From the NCBI RefSeq assembly GCF_037126465.1, contig NC_088204.1, positions 60,743,771 through 60,807,770 on the forward strand: DNA of 64,000 nucleotides, read 5' to 3'. Shown piece by piece: positions 12,001 to 24,000 of this stretch (positions are counted from its first letter, which is position 1; every line of letters begins with the position of its first letter). A program made the position numbers and the translations under genes. A model generated the notes under the pieces. The model was not told the origin of the DNA. It saw only the letters and a list, made by a program, of their open reading frames with translations, and ran no database searches. Origin of the DNA: Ornithodoros turicata. Lineage: Eukaryota; Arthropoda; Arachnida; Ixodida; Argasidae.

Positions 12001-15000
12001 GGGGTGCGCTGTGTACGACACTCGATCAGGAACGTAATGCTATAACGCTATGATGTGGACGAGGAATACGAGAGCGGCCACGTGAACCCGTGGCGCGATA
12101 TAAAGCGCACAAACGCAAGCATAAAACACAGCAGTGTGAGCAATCCTTTACAGGTGGTGTGCTGCAGAGCATCCGCGCAACTTGCGCAAATATAAAGTTA
12201 GTATATATGATGCCATTGCTGCGGAAGATTCAGACGCGGTGGCCGAAAATGAGGAGCGAAAGCAGCGTGCATAAGTGAGCATGTTTGCAGGGCGACACCT
12301 GTGTTTCTAAATGACGTCCATGGCAACCTATATGGTCGGGTTTGCCATTGTACCGCACAAAAATTATGGTCGCCCAGAGTGCAGGGACCACCCTCCTTCA
12401 GCTGCAGTAATTTTGGCAACGGTACAGTAATTTTTTTTTATTCCTCCGTGGGAAAGCTTCAGCAAAGAGTGCTGCCGATGATGGGCCAACAAATGGAGAT
12501 AGTGACAGTATATCTCATTAAAGCGCTGAATGACAAGTGGTGTTTCTCTCGCTTCTGCCATGACTAAGCAAGTGTCTGCTGGACTCGGCATGCCGAGACA
12601 CATATGGAGGCTATGTGTTAGAAGACACTGAAGCTTGGATTTGGAGAATGACGAAGTTCTGTGCAGTCCTGGCGGCATACAGGAGTGGGGCCGCACACCA
12701 GGGCATGAAGAATGGCCACGAGAGAGCGCGTGTCATAGCCCCACCTTAAGCCAGCAATATATCGAACAAGAGTGATCCTGTAACAACTGCTCTGCACACG
12801 CTCTGTGGTCCTGAAGGGGCGCGGACAATTGCTCACCGGACATTTGCTCACTGGACATATGCTCACCGTCGAAGTGATGAAGCCAGACATTTGTTGACAC
12901 CATCGGCCAGGGTCCCCCACATACATTTTTTGTTACCGTTAAAACGCCTAGCCTGCTAATGCGCAAATACACTGCGAGTATTTTGTTGCATCAATGGGGC
13001 AATCATCCTCCAAACGAAAGAAAGAGAGAGGGAAGCACTGGGTCCACCATCCCTACCCTCGCAAAGGCGTTTTACTTTACACACGCAATATGCAATCATT
13101 TGTATTAAATGGATAAACAAGAAAACTCTTTTGCTTAGATTCATTAATTTTAATAATGAAAGGTAATTACTGATAATTAAAGATGATGATCATTGTGAGA
13201 GGCTAGTAGCCAGGAGCAATATCGGGTTGGTAGGCATCTCTTTTATTTAAATCTATTCACACATGAGCAAAAGGCCATACAAGTGATGCACACAGTACTC
13301 GCATGTGATAGATGTTTGAGACGTAGAAAATATGATACAGAAGCCATTTTGTGGTGGAATTTTAAAACCTCACACATGGACAGAGCCACAATTTTAGCCT
13401 AATGGTGAGATGAACTGATGTTACGGCAGGACATGAAGGCAAAAAGTGATCAGATTCGTTTGGTAATAGTAAGCTTCGGTGCATCATATGCTATCGCCTT
13501 TGCATACGTAAGAAATAGCATGGTGGTTCAGCACAATGCGCAATGCTCTCGTTTTGTTTTGCACATGCGCAGAACCACCAACACTGTGCCCTACGTACGC
13601 AAATGCGATACCGTATGATCGACGAAAACTTTCTATTGGGCTAAAGCCGTTTTGTGAGCATTAAGAAAAGCCGTATGCTGCCTATTGCCGAAAATACCCC
13701 GTTCCGAAGACGCATAGGAGTGCACAGATCCATGTATGTGTGGCTCTTCTTTCTTTTTGCAGTGTTTGGTATGAGCAGTTGTGTTAGAAAAAACCACTGG
13801 CATTGTCAATACATAAAAATTGGCTGACAAAGATGGTGAGAAATTGTCTGGCATCTGTGCTTGCATGGTGAGCAACTGTGGGGTGAGCAATTCTCCAGGA
13901 TTCAGTAGTGAAAGGGGTGCTTTTTCAGCCATATACTCGAAGGGGCTTTGTCAGCTACACAATGTAGCATAATTTTATGCCGTTAGAAGCCACGGGACCC
14001 TGTAGAGCTCTCTACATGGTGCGCACAAAGGGGATGTTTCAGCACTGTTCTTCAACTTTGCATGCCGTTTTCTTACAACTTAAGAAGTAACCACGATACA
14101 TTAGTTGTTATAGTAGACCGTGATAGTAGAATCCCATGGCAAACAACGTAGAGTTTTTTCTAATCCGACACGAGCCAATTGTAATCAAACACAATCCAGT
14201 TGCATCCCAGTAAACCACCGATGTCCCATGGACGTCCTGAAAAGATCCCGAAGTCCTGATCCACAAAAAATGTCCCAATGATGTAAATAAGACGTCATTC
14301 GAAACGTCCTAGCGTTGTCTAGCCAGGATGCATTTTAATGATATCGCTGGGACTTCGAAATGGCGTCCCGATCGGATGTTGATTTAGAAGTAGAATACAA
14401 ACATACTTTCGATGCTCATTATATTTTTGTATCCTTATGATAACGTTCAACAGCGTGCAGCAAGAAACTAAAACAGTGACACTATTTTTTATCCGTGTTA
14501 CCGAAGTGGCAACACACAAAAATTATTCATCTGAATTTACAAAGAAACTCCCGACATGGTCCGAGCTTAGCAGATGTACCACAATATCTAGCTTCTGTTT
14601 CCTTTTACTGTAGTGCTAATAAAGGTAGTTGGGAAGGCCGAGAAGACCTCGATATCTCTTGCAATATCTCCATGTAGAACGGAACACACACAACTACATC
14701 TCCAGATGTGCTTCCCTGCCGGAACGAGAAGACATAAGATCATTGAATTGTCGCCACAATTCCAACGAGATCCAAAGACAAATCAGACAGTCAATTCGTT
14801 CATTATGTAGCCGTCAGGTACAAGTTCCTCACTGACAGAATCAGGGTTTTTGAAGAGAAGCTATACCTTCGCGACATCATGTTCCACTATGTTGTGTGGC
14901 GAAGACCGTACCCACGGAATAAAGAAGCAATTCAATGAATTGGCTTAATGGATATAAATGCTAAACGCTGATCTCCACTTGATTTAATGTAATCCAACAT

Positions 15001-18000
15001 GTTTTGTACACACTGCACCAGTTCAAAGAATGCGAAACCAATTGAAGGAATTGGCCTAGAGTATCAATAAAACAACAACTTTATTTCTAAGGTTAATAAT
15101 GAGGAGTTTCGTCGCTAGTGTGGATACCCGAGCCCACTGGCATAAAATGCGATGAAATGTGCCCCTTCACCATAAGGATCGAAGTCCTGACGTGTCTAAA
15201 AAGACCAAAAAAGCTCTCATCACAGAGTGTTGATGGGCTGGATTTCACCAGGGGCCAAGCAATTTTCATAGAGATAGAAAGGGTGAAATTCCAACTGACT
15301 AAGGATCTGAGAGAGCGCGGTTCGGGAAGGTTGGTAGCATGGACAAATAAGAAGAATGTGCCCAGGTCCCCTACGGCACCGTAGTGACATCATCGGTCAG
15401 AATAGATCAGATATGCATAGAGATTCCAACTGAGCACTGCACATGCCACTTGAGGTGGCGGTTGATACTGCGGCGTCTTTTAGCCATCCAGTGATGGTTT
15501 AACACCATCAGAGTGACATCGCGGTGTTTCGCGATGGGTTCCCGCGTCTAATATTTTGGCCTGCAGCGGTGATATCGGGATGCTGTTTCTTGTGACGAAT
15601 TTCCCTTCCATCCCCCTACGCGTACACCTTGCGGCTTGTGAAAAATGCTGGCGGTTGTCCAGATATTTGAAAATTCTAGACGACCGTCGGTGCTTCTGAC
15701 ACCTTCAAAGTCTTGTAAATCCCGCCCGGACTGTTGGATCGAGACCAAAATTCAGGTCCGAACGGGCCTGGATTAGCTGTGTGATCGCGCAAATCACACA
15801 GGAACTGATCTGTAGTGGTTTCGAACTCGTAGGCGGAGACGCGTTAGTAAAATTCGTTTTTCCGAACTTCAGTGCCCTTGTTGGAAAGAAGTTCGCCTCG
15901 GACATGGTTCATACTTGGAGAACCCACTGTTCTCGACGCGGAGCACGTGATAAAATTCACCGCGTCTCTCTAAATTTAGCAGTTCTCGAGTTAGAGGATT
16001 CCGCGTTCACACTCCTCCCAATACATGGAACCAGCGGCTTCCCCCCACCCCCCCAAAAAAAGCCTTCCCGTTGCTGCCACATGGTCATGTTTGCCTTCGT
16101 TAGGAAGGTCTCAATGTGCTCTTTCCAACAGCGTTTGTCCCGCAGGCGCGCGATGTTCCGTTCTCCCGATATCGGCTTAAGAGCATGACGAGCTGCGAGG
16201 CTGGCTAGAGCCACCCTGAAACGCTTCCCACTTTTCGGTGTCGTAAGTCGATTACCCGATGTCCGATTTAGTCGAAATTTTGTGTGCGCGTGCTCTGTTC
16301 CCTGGTCTACAACTTTCCAATTGAGACCAGCCGTCGATTTCCAGTGGTTAAGACGTCATTGTCGAAATTCCTGACACCGACCACCGTTCACCGATTTTTG
16401 TCCCTGTCTTCAGGCTTGAAGCCCACGGCGGATCCGACTTCCTTTTAATGGGCACACGCACTCGACATGGGAAACGCGTAGAAACTTGCCGCATCTTTCT
16501 ATCCCTCTCGGTTCTCGAGTTAGAACACCGTGGCAACGGCGGTTCTCTGATACATGGGCCTGGGGCATTTTTTTCGATATCGGGTTCTTGCTGGCGTAGG
16601 AAGGTGATTGAGATGTGTTTTTGAAGAGGAAAACGTCCTCTTTCCGATAGCGTTGGTCCCGTCTTCGCGCGACTTTCCGTTCCCTTGCTATATCCCGAGG
16701 AGCGCCTGGCGCTGGGGCATGGCCTGGCGGGCAGGTGGCCTTCCTGCCGTTTCTGCGCTGCGGGCGGCGTCCATTTCACTTGCAAGCTTCGGTGCGTTCG
16801 CACGCCTTTTTCTGGCTCCCGTTGTCTCGCGTTCCGTCGTTGCTCTGGTGCCCTGGACTGCTGTGAATGTGTTTTTATGCCCTACTAGTGTTGCCTGGGG
16901 GTGCTTTTATGTGTGCACCCTGGAAGATAGGTCCAGAAGCCTTGCGATTTCTTAGATTAAAGGTTAGTTCTATGTTTGTACGATTCGTGCAACTTTTGTT
17001 TGGTATCATTCCTAGCGTGTGGGTTCTATTACTTTATGCTAGCAGTGTGATTATTACCCTTTTGATTCCTATTACCCTATGCTTTATCTTTCAGCTAAGT
17101 GTACTCGTGACCCTACCAGCACTTTTCAAGGTGAAGATGCAACATCGTCAGTGGCCCCGTTACTAATGTCTAATCTATGAATTTCAGATACTTTCGACGT
17201 ATTCATTGCGGTGAACAACGCGCTTGGGACAGCACACTCACGACGTGGGAAGGTCACAGAAATGTTGAAAGACATCAGGTAAGTTACGCTAAAGTGCGTT
17301 TCAGAGCTCTTCAGTGACTTGTGTTTACTGCGAAACAGATTGGGCATACGCTTCACCCGTGCAACTTCGTCATGTGCTCCACGGCAGCACAAGCCTTTAC
17401 GGCTGTGCCACTGTATGTAAAAAATGCTGAGTGATTTTAATAAAGAATTTGCAGGGAAGTACAATGTGTCGCACCTTGTTGACTCTTTTACAGATGTGTG
17501 GAAACGTCGTAGCGGATGAATGTGAATTATGGATCTCCAAGTGGCGTCCCCCGCGTCATTTTCAAGATTGTACCCGTTTTGAAGGTACGTAGTGAATGTG
17601 CGAGGCATTCACGTTCCTACTACGTGGTTATCCATGCGTTTCCCGTCTTCGCAGGCAATAGGGCTGTTGATAGGGAGAATGCTAGGCTACTGCAGACTGC
17701 AACCATAGGCGCTGTGTCTAAAGGTATGCGTATACGTCGATGCGTACTTCACAGTGACATTTTGCTGTAGCAGTGTTTTTGAAATTACATTTCTTGCAGG
17801 TTAAGCTCACATGACGCGGCAGGGAAGGGAGTCCGTGGCGAAAAGTGAATATAGCCGAAGTTGGATAGCGTTAATTTTTGCGCACGAAAGGCAAGCTGGA
17901 CACATCGCAAACCTCCAGTTGTACGAAACACAGTGCAGCATGGTCGTCGGTTATGCCAGTGCTTCAACATATGTTTCAGCGTCGCACTTCAGACATTGCG

Positions 18001-21000
18001 GGCATATACCTTTAAGTTTTTCCCCTTGTGGACCGATGCTGTGTGTGTTCATGGACATCATGTTTTCAAAGAAATGTAAGTTCTCAATAATAATGCGAAA
18101 AAAATGCTGGTCATGTTACGCTGTGATATACCTGGTGAGGTAATACGATGCTATGACGCTCAGTTTCATACGAAATAAAGTGTTTGATCTAATGTTGCTT
18201 GTTTGTGCCACTGATACGCACTGCTGTGCGGTGTTGATGTAATGTTCAGAGAACGCCACTAAGCCTGGCTAAGGCACGGGAAAAAGGTCCACCAGAGGTC
18301 CGTAAAAGGTCGTCATTGACGTACTATGGACTTCCTTGGGACGTGCGCGGATGTTATTTTGGCAGTTCTGAGTACGTCCCAAGTATGTCAAAATTATGTT
18401 TCAGGATGTCTTCATCGTTCTGAGGGTAACATCATGTAGACGTCCTTGGGACATCGGTGGTTTACTGGGATACTCCTCTCCACATATTTTAGACTTCTAG
18501 GCCATCTGATTGATCGACCGAAGCTCCGCCACTTCACGTTGTTTGCCACGGGATTATACTACTCGTGATAACGTGGTTCCCATGTTGTCTACCGCATCCA
18601 ATTGGGTGATAAGATTCTGAGTCGGGAACGCTGTCATTGGTTCTGGTAGGCTCGGTAGCTTCCCGGTGAGATTATCAACGGTCTACTAACACTTGCTACT
18701 ATCTACGCTAGTGGAGAACGTTAACAAAATTGTACTGTTCACATGCTCAAAACTTTTTCTTTCTGCATGTTTAAAAATTGACAGTGTTGACGTAGCTTCA
18801 CAAGCCCATTTTCGGTAGGTGTTGGTGCGGATAAAAATATCCACAATATTGCATGTAGATAAAACAGACATTCCACTACACATCCTTTGGGGAAAGGCTA
18901 GTCCCATTTTTCGTCATTCTAAAGGCGTCAGAGCCTTTGCTTCTGTCTGCGCTTGCTAGGCAAATATCCAAAACTAGGGCGGGCACATTCAGGACGCTCT
19001 GCTTGGTCTTTTTCTGAAAGGTTTGCCTGCTATACTACACACTTTGTATCGATACTCATAGTTCCACTAAAGTTCCTGACCTTCACCCTGTTCTTAACAG
19101 AGGATGATATCGTTGCCGAAATGCACGTTTCGTAGTACGATCAAGTCAGAAATTTCGAACGAACCTAGGGGGATGATGACTCTATCTTCATTGTCATTAA
19201 AGAAAGATACCGAATGTGCAACAGGGCGTCCATGTAAAAGTTTTTAGACACCTTAGGACTTGGGTCCTCACTGTGAGGCAAAAATTATTCAATTTCACCA
19301 CATTACCGCCAGCAATGGGGTAGAGTAACCCCCTTGGCAAAGAAACTCCCCTCGTCTCATTATTCACATAAAGTGGTTGTTTTTCGTTAAAGGTAAACAT
19401 GCGATACCTCAGCGTGAAAGACCCGAATGTTCGTCTCAGGCTTGTGGGTTTCGAACTCCACACGGTAAGCATTTCTAACAAGTTTTTATCATTTCAGTCC
19501 ATGGTAGCTTGTGTCGCTTATAAACGGCTTTTGAACATTGCTCGGGTTGCAATAGCAGACATAAGTAGTAATGACTGGACTCTCGTAGTTCACAATGCTC
19601 AACTGGCCCGAACACGATTAATTTATTAATTAGAGCTAATTGGGACCCCTCTCATTAATCAGCACACTTCAGGGAGTCACCATACTAATTAAGGAGCATC
19701 TAACTTGTGCCCAGACCAGCTGAGCGTTGTGGACTACGAGAGTTCGTAAAAAAATTGATAGAGAAAAGGAGTTTAGTTGAAGATCAACGACGCCATCTTG
19801 AAGAAAGCGGTACGGACCATAGCGGACCAGCGATACGGCGGTGCTGACCATCGCCGGGCGACGGAGCACATAGGCAGGTTGCAAAGCATCGCAGCTATGA
19901 CCAAAGTTCCGGACATCCTGTGGCGTCAGCTGTGACGTCATCATGACAAGTCTGGGCAGGTTAGGACAGCTCTGGATATGCGAGGAGAAAAACACTCCTA
20001 ATACAGAGGCTGGGAAAGCAAGGGTAAATATGCTAACCATCAATAGCTAACAACAAAAACAATTAGTTACACAACAAATGAGCCCACCACAACAGCAGTC
20101 ATGGGGAGCGCAGAACGATGCAACTGCTCCATCCGACAGCCAGGCAGAGAACTGACTCGTAATGGTTTTTTCTCCTGTATAAAGTCCCACAGCTGCATTC
20201 CTAGCCGTTACATTCTCAACTAATCTCACGACAAACTTCTTAAGAATCACGTCAGCGCTACTCTCGTTTCCATGGCAGAAGAAGATAGAAAATGGCGGGG
20301 ATGCCCGGACAACAGCAACCAACGCCCAACATGAAAATCATAAAAAAAGGGGGACAAAGTTATCACGAGCGAAAGCATTAGTTACACAACAAATCAGCCC
20401 ACCACAAGAGGAGCGCAGAATGATGCGACTGCTCCATCCGACAGCCAGGCACAGAACTGACCCATAATGCTTTTTTCTCTTCTATAAAGTTACGCATCAG
20501 CAGCCTCCCTAGCGGTTACTTTCTCAACTAATTTCATGGCAAAATTATTAAGAATCACGCCAGCACTACTCTCATTCCCATGGCAGAAGAAGATAGAAAA
20601 TGGCGGCGATGCCCGGACAACAGCAACCAGCGCCCGACATGAAAATCATAAAAAAAAAGGGACAAAGTTATCACGAGCGAAAGCATTAGTTACACAACAA
20701 ATCAGCCCACCACAAGAGGGGCGCAGAATGATGCGACTGCTCCATCCGACAGCCATGCACAGAACTGACCCATAATGCTTTTTTCTCTTCTATAAAGTTA
20801 AGCATCAGCAGCCTCCCTAGCGGTTACTTTCTCAACTAATTTCATGGCAAAATTATTAAAAATCACGCCTGCACTACTCTCGTTCCCATGGCAGAAGAAG
20901 ATAGAAAATGGCGGGGATGCCCGGACAACAGCAACCAGCGCCCGACATGAAAATCATAAAAAAGGGGGGACAAAGTTATCACGTGCGAAAGCATTAGTTA

Positions 21001-24000
21001 CACAACAAATCAGCCCACCACAAGAGGGGCGCAGAATGATGCGACTGCTCCATCCGACAGCCATGCACAGAACTGACCCATAATGCTTTTTTCTCTTCTA
21101 TAAAGTTAAGCATCAGCAGCCTCCCTAGCGGTTACTTTCTCAACTAATTTCATGGCAAAATTATTAAAAATCACGCCTGCACTACTCTCGTTCCCATGGC
21201 AGAAGAAGATAGAAAATGGCGGGGATGCCCGGACAACAGCAACCAGCGCCCGACATGAAAATAATTTAAAAAGGGCGACAAAGTTATCACGAGCGAAAGC
21301 ATTAGTTACACAACAAATCAGCCCACCACAACAGGAGCGCAGAATGATGCGACTGCTTCATCCGACAGCCAGGCACAGAACTGACCCATAATGCTTTTTT
21401 CTCTTGTATAAAGTTATGCATCAGCAGCCTCCCTAGCGGTTACTTTCTCAACTAATTTCATGGCAAAATTATTAAGAATCACGCCTGCACTACTCTCGTT
21501 CCCATGGCAGAAGAAGATAGAAAATGGGGGGGATGCCCGGACAACAGCATCCAGCGCCCGACATGAAAATCATAAAAATGGGGGGACAAAGTTATCACGA
21601 GCGAAAGCATTAGTTACACAACAAATCAGCCCACCACAACAGGAGCGCAGAATGATGCGACTGCTCCATCCGACAGCCAGGCACAGAACTGACCCATAAT
21701 GCTTTTTTCTCTTCTATAAAGTTACGCATCAGCAGCCTCACTAGCGGTTACTTTCTCAACTAATTTCATGGCAAAATTATTAAGAATCACGCCTGCACTA
21801 CTCTCGTTCCCATGGCAGAAGAAGATAGAAAATGGCGGAGATGCCGGGACAACAGCAACCAGCGCCCGACATGAAAATCATAAAAAAGGGGGGACAAAGT
21901 TATCACGAGCGAAAGCATTAGTTACACAACAAATCAGCCCACCACAACAGGAGCGCAGAATGATGCGACTGCTCCATCCGACAGCCAGGCACAGAACTGA
22001 CCCATAATGCTTTTTTCTCTTCTATAAAGTTACGCATCAGCAGCCTCCCTAGCGGTTACTTTCTCAACTAATTTCATGGCAAAATTATTAAGAATCACGC
22101 CTGCACTACTCTCGTTCCCATGGCAGAAGAAGATAGAAAATGGCGGGGATGCCCGGACAACAGCAACCAGCGCCCGACATGAAAATCATAAAAAAGGGGG
22201 GACAAAGTTATCACGAGCGAAAGCATTAGTTACACAACAAATCAGTCCACCACAACAGGAGCGCAGAATGATGCGACTGCTCCATCCGACAGCCAGGCAC
22301 AGAACTGACCCATAATGTTTTTTTCTCTTCTATAAAGTTACGCATCAGCAGCCTCCCTTGCGGTTACTTTCTCAACTAATTTCATGGCAAAATTATTAAG
22401 AATCACGCCAGCACTACTCTCGTTCCCATGGCAGAAGAAGATAGAAAATGGTGGGGATGCCCGGACAACAGCAACCAGCGCCCGACAGGAAAATCATTAA
22501 AAAAAGTGACAAAGTTATCACGAGCAAAAGCATTAGTTACACAACAAATCAGCCCACCACAACAGGAGCGCAGAACGATGCGACTGCTCCATCCAACAGC
22601 CAGGCACAGAACTGGCCCATAATGCTTTTTTCTCTTCTATAAAGTTACGCATCAGCAGCCTCCCTAGCTTTTACTTTCTCAACTAATTTCATGGCAAAAT
22701 TATTAAGAATCACGCCAGCACTACTCTCGTTCCCTTGGCAGAAGAAGAGAGAAAATGGTGGGAATGCCCGGACAACAGCAACCAGCGCCCGACATGCATG
22801 GGCATAAAAATCGCAAACAAAGCGGGGATAAAGTTGGCGAAAGAATTAGTTACACACCGCATCAGTCACGAGGAGCACAGAACGACACGTCCATTCTGTC
22901 CGACAGCCAGGCGCAGAACTGAATCGTAATGCTTTTTACTCCTCTATAAAGTCATGCATCTGTCCCTCCGGCGGTTGATTTCTGAACTAATTTAATCGCA
23001 AAATTATTAAGAATTGACTATCACTATTCCCATTTAGGGCAGCACTATCGACATCGTCAAGACAAGAATGTTCCTTGTCAAAAAAGAAAAAAAAAGAAGC
23101 TAGATGCGTCAACAGAGGGAAGCATGCAAGTCGGGGCATGTCAGGAGCGCTATTACACGAGGACAAATCGCACGACTGCTGGGCAACAGAGGAAAGCAAA
23201 CACAGAGACACTTGAACAGAGTGAAAAGACACTCACCATCATCGGACAGGTACACTACATTCCCTCATTGTAAATCTGCTCGTCACAAAATCCACCTGCA
23301 TCGCCGAACGACATTCACCAGTGACAAACCACACATCCGCACCCCATGATGGTCAGACGGAACCCCACTGAAGCTACGCTGTTCCACTAACGGCCAACGG
23401 AATTGCTAGGAGCAGAATTAACCACACCCGCCAGTGTCCATGAGAGAAGTTAATCCTTGCGCCCGCTGCAGGCTTTGCTCATTGGTCGTGACGTCACCCT
23501 ATTGTCTCAGGGCTACACTGTTTTTTTCCACTAATGTTCAACCCGTCGTCTCTGGACAAGGTCCACCTGAAACAATAGAGTCGATGTATAACATCATCAT
23601 GCAGCTGCATGGCTGAAGGACGCATACGCTCTAGATAGGAAACCTGTTATTTATTGAATCACCATGCCAAGATTATTTCCTTTATTCTACTATAATGATT
23701 GCATAGGGAACTATTGCAGAAAACACCATACATGAGAGGATATTGTAGGAATTAAGCATTTCATTCCCAAAGTCTTACTAAATGAGACTTATGAGTACAG
23801 GAAAAAAAAAACAATGGTTCAGCAAGACATGTCCATCCCATCCGATAGCCAGGCAGCTAACTGAATAATGACGCTTTGTTCCTTCTGAATAAAGTCACAC
23901 ACCTGTCCCCCTTGCGGTTACTCTCTGAACTAAATGAATCGCAAAATTATTAAGAATCGTTCTAGCTCTACTCCCATTCAGGGCAGCACTATCGTCGAGA

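Larger units (their letters stand above)
14206..18469. mobile_element. 4.3-kb DNA transposon with CCCAGTAAACCACCGATGTC termini
   Basis: The left end CCCAGTAAACCACCGATGTC is matched exactly by the inverse GACATCGGTGGTTTACTGGG at 18450-18469, and similarity continues inward (ccatggacgtcc / gacgtccttgg). AT flanks both ends, consistent with a 2-bp duplication. Subterminal DNA has repeated gacgtc and gggacgt words (14215-14360, 18290-18450). Inside are a LINE 3' end (15060-15545), a direct duplication (about 15890-16190 and 16430-16720) and coding-like blocks at 17188-17804 that may be the element's own gene. It shares terminus type and flanks with the 26582-27498 element. Confidence 0.75.

Noticed and set aside
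13633..13932. A further LINE RT fragment on the - strand (SLLNPGELLTPQLL)
   Set aside because: Only about ten residues resemble the RT block, and nothing before or after them does.
17188..17278. A protease exon: another frame reads DTFDVFIAVNNALG... with a phase that fits the exon ending at 3097
   Set aside because: It lies inside the 14206-18469 transposon and is linked to two further blocks in a different frame. The 19101 exon fits the same phase and the protein better. It remains a possibility.
17519..17584. A duplicate of the VNMRY exon (VNVNYGSPSGVPRVIFKI)
   Set aside because: The resemblance is short, the frame has a TAG just upstream, and the region belongs to the repeated element also found at 51.3 kb.
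20536..22315. Six ORFs of 79 codons with nearly the same peptide (MAKLLRITPALLSF...), looking like a gene family in tandem
   Set aside because: They are the same frame of a 308-bp satellite unit. Edge units and the mirrored arm have broken versions, and there is no sign of splicing or protein-level constraint.
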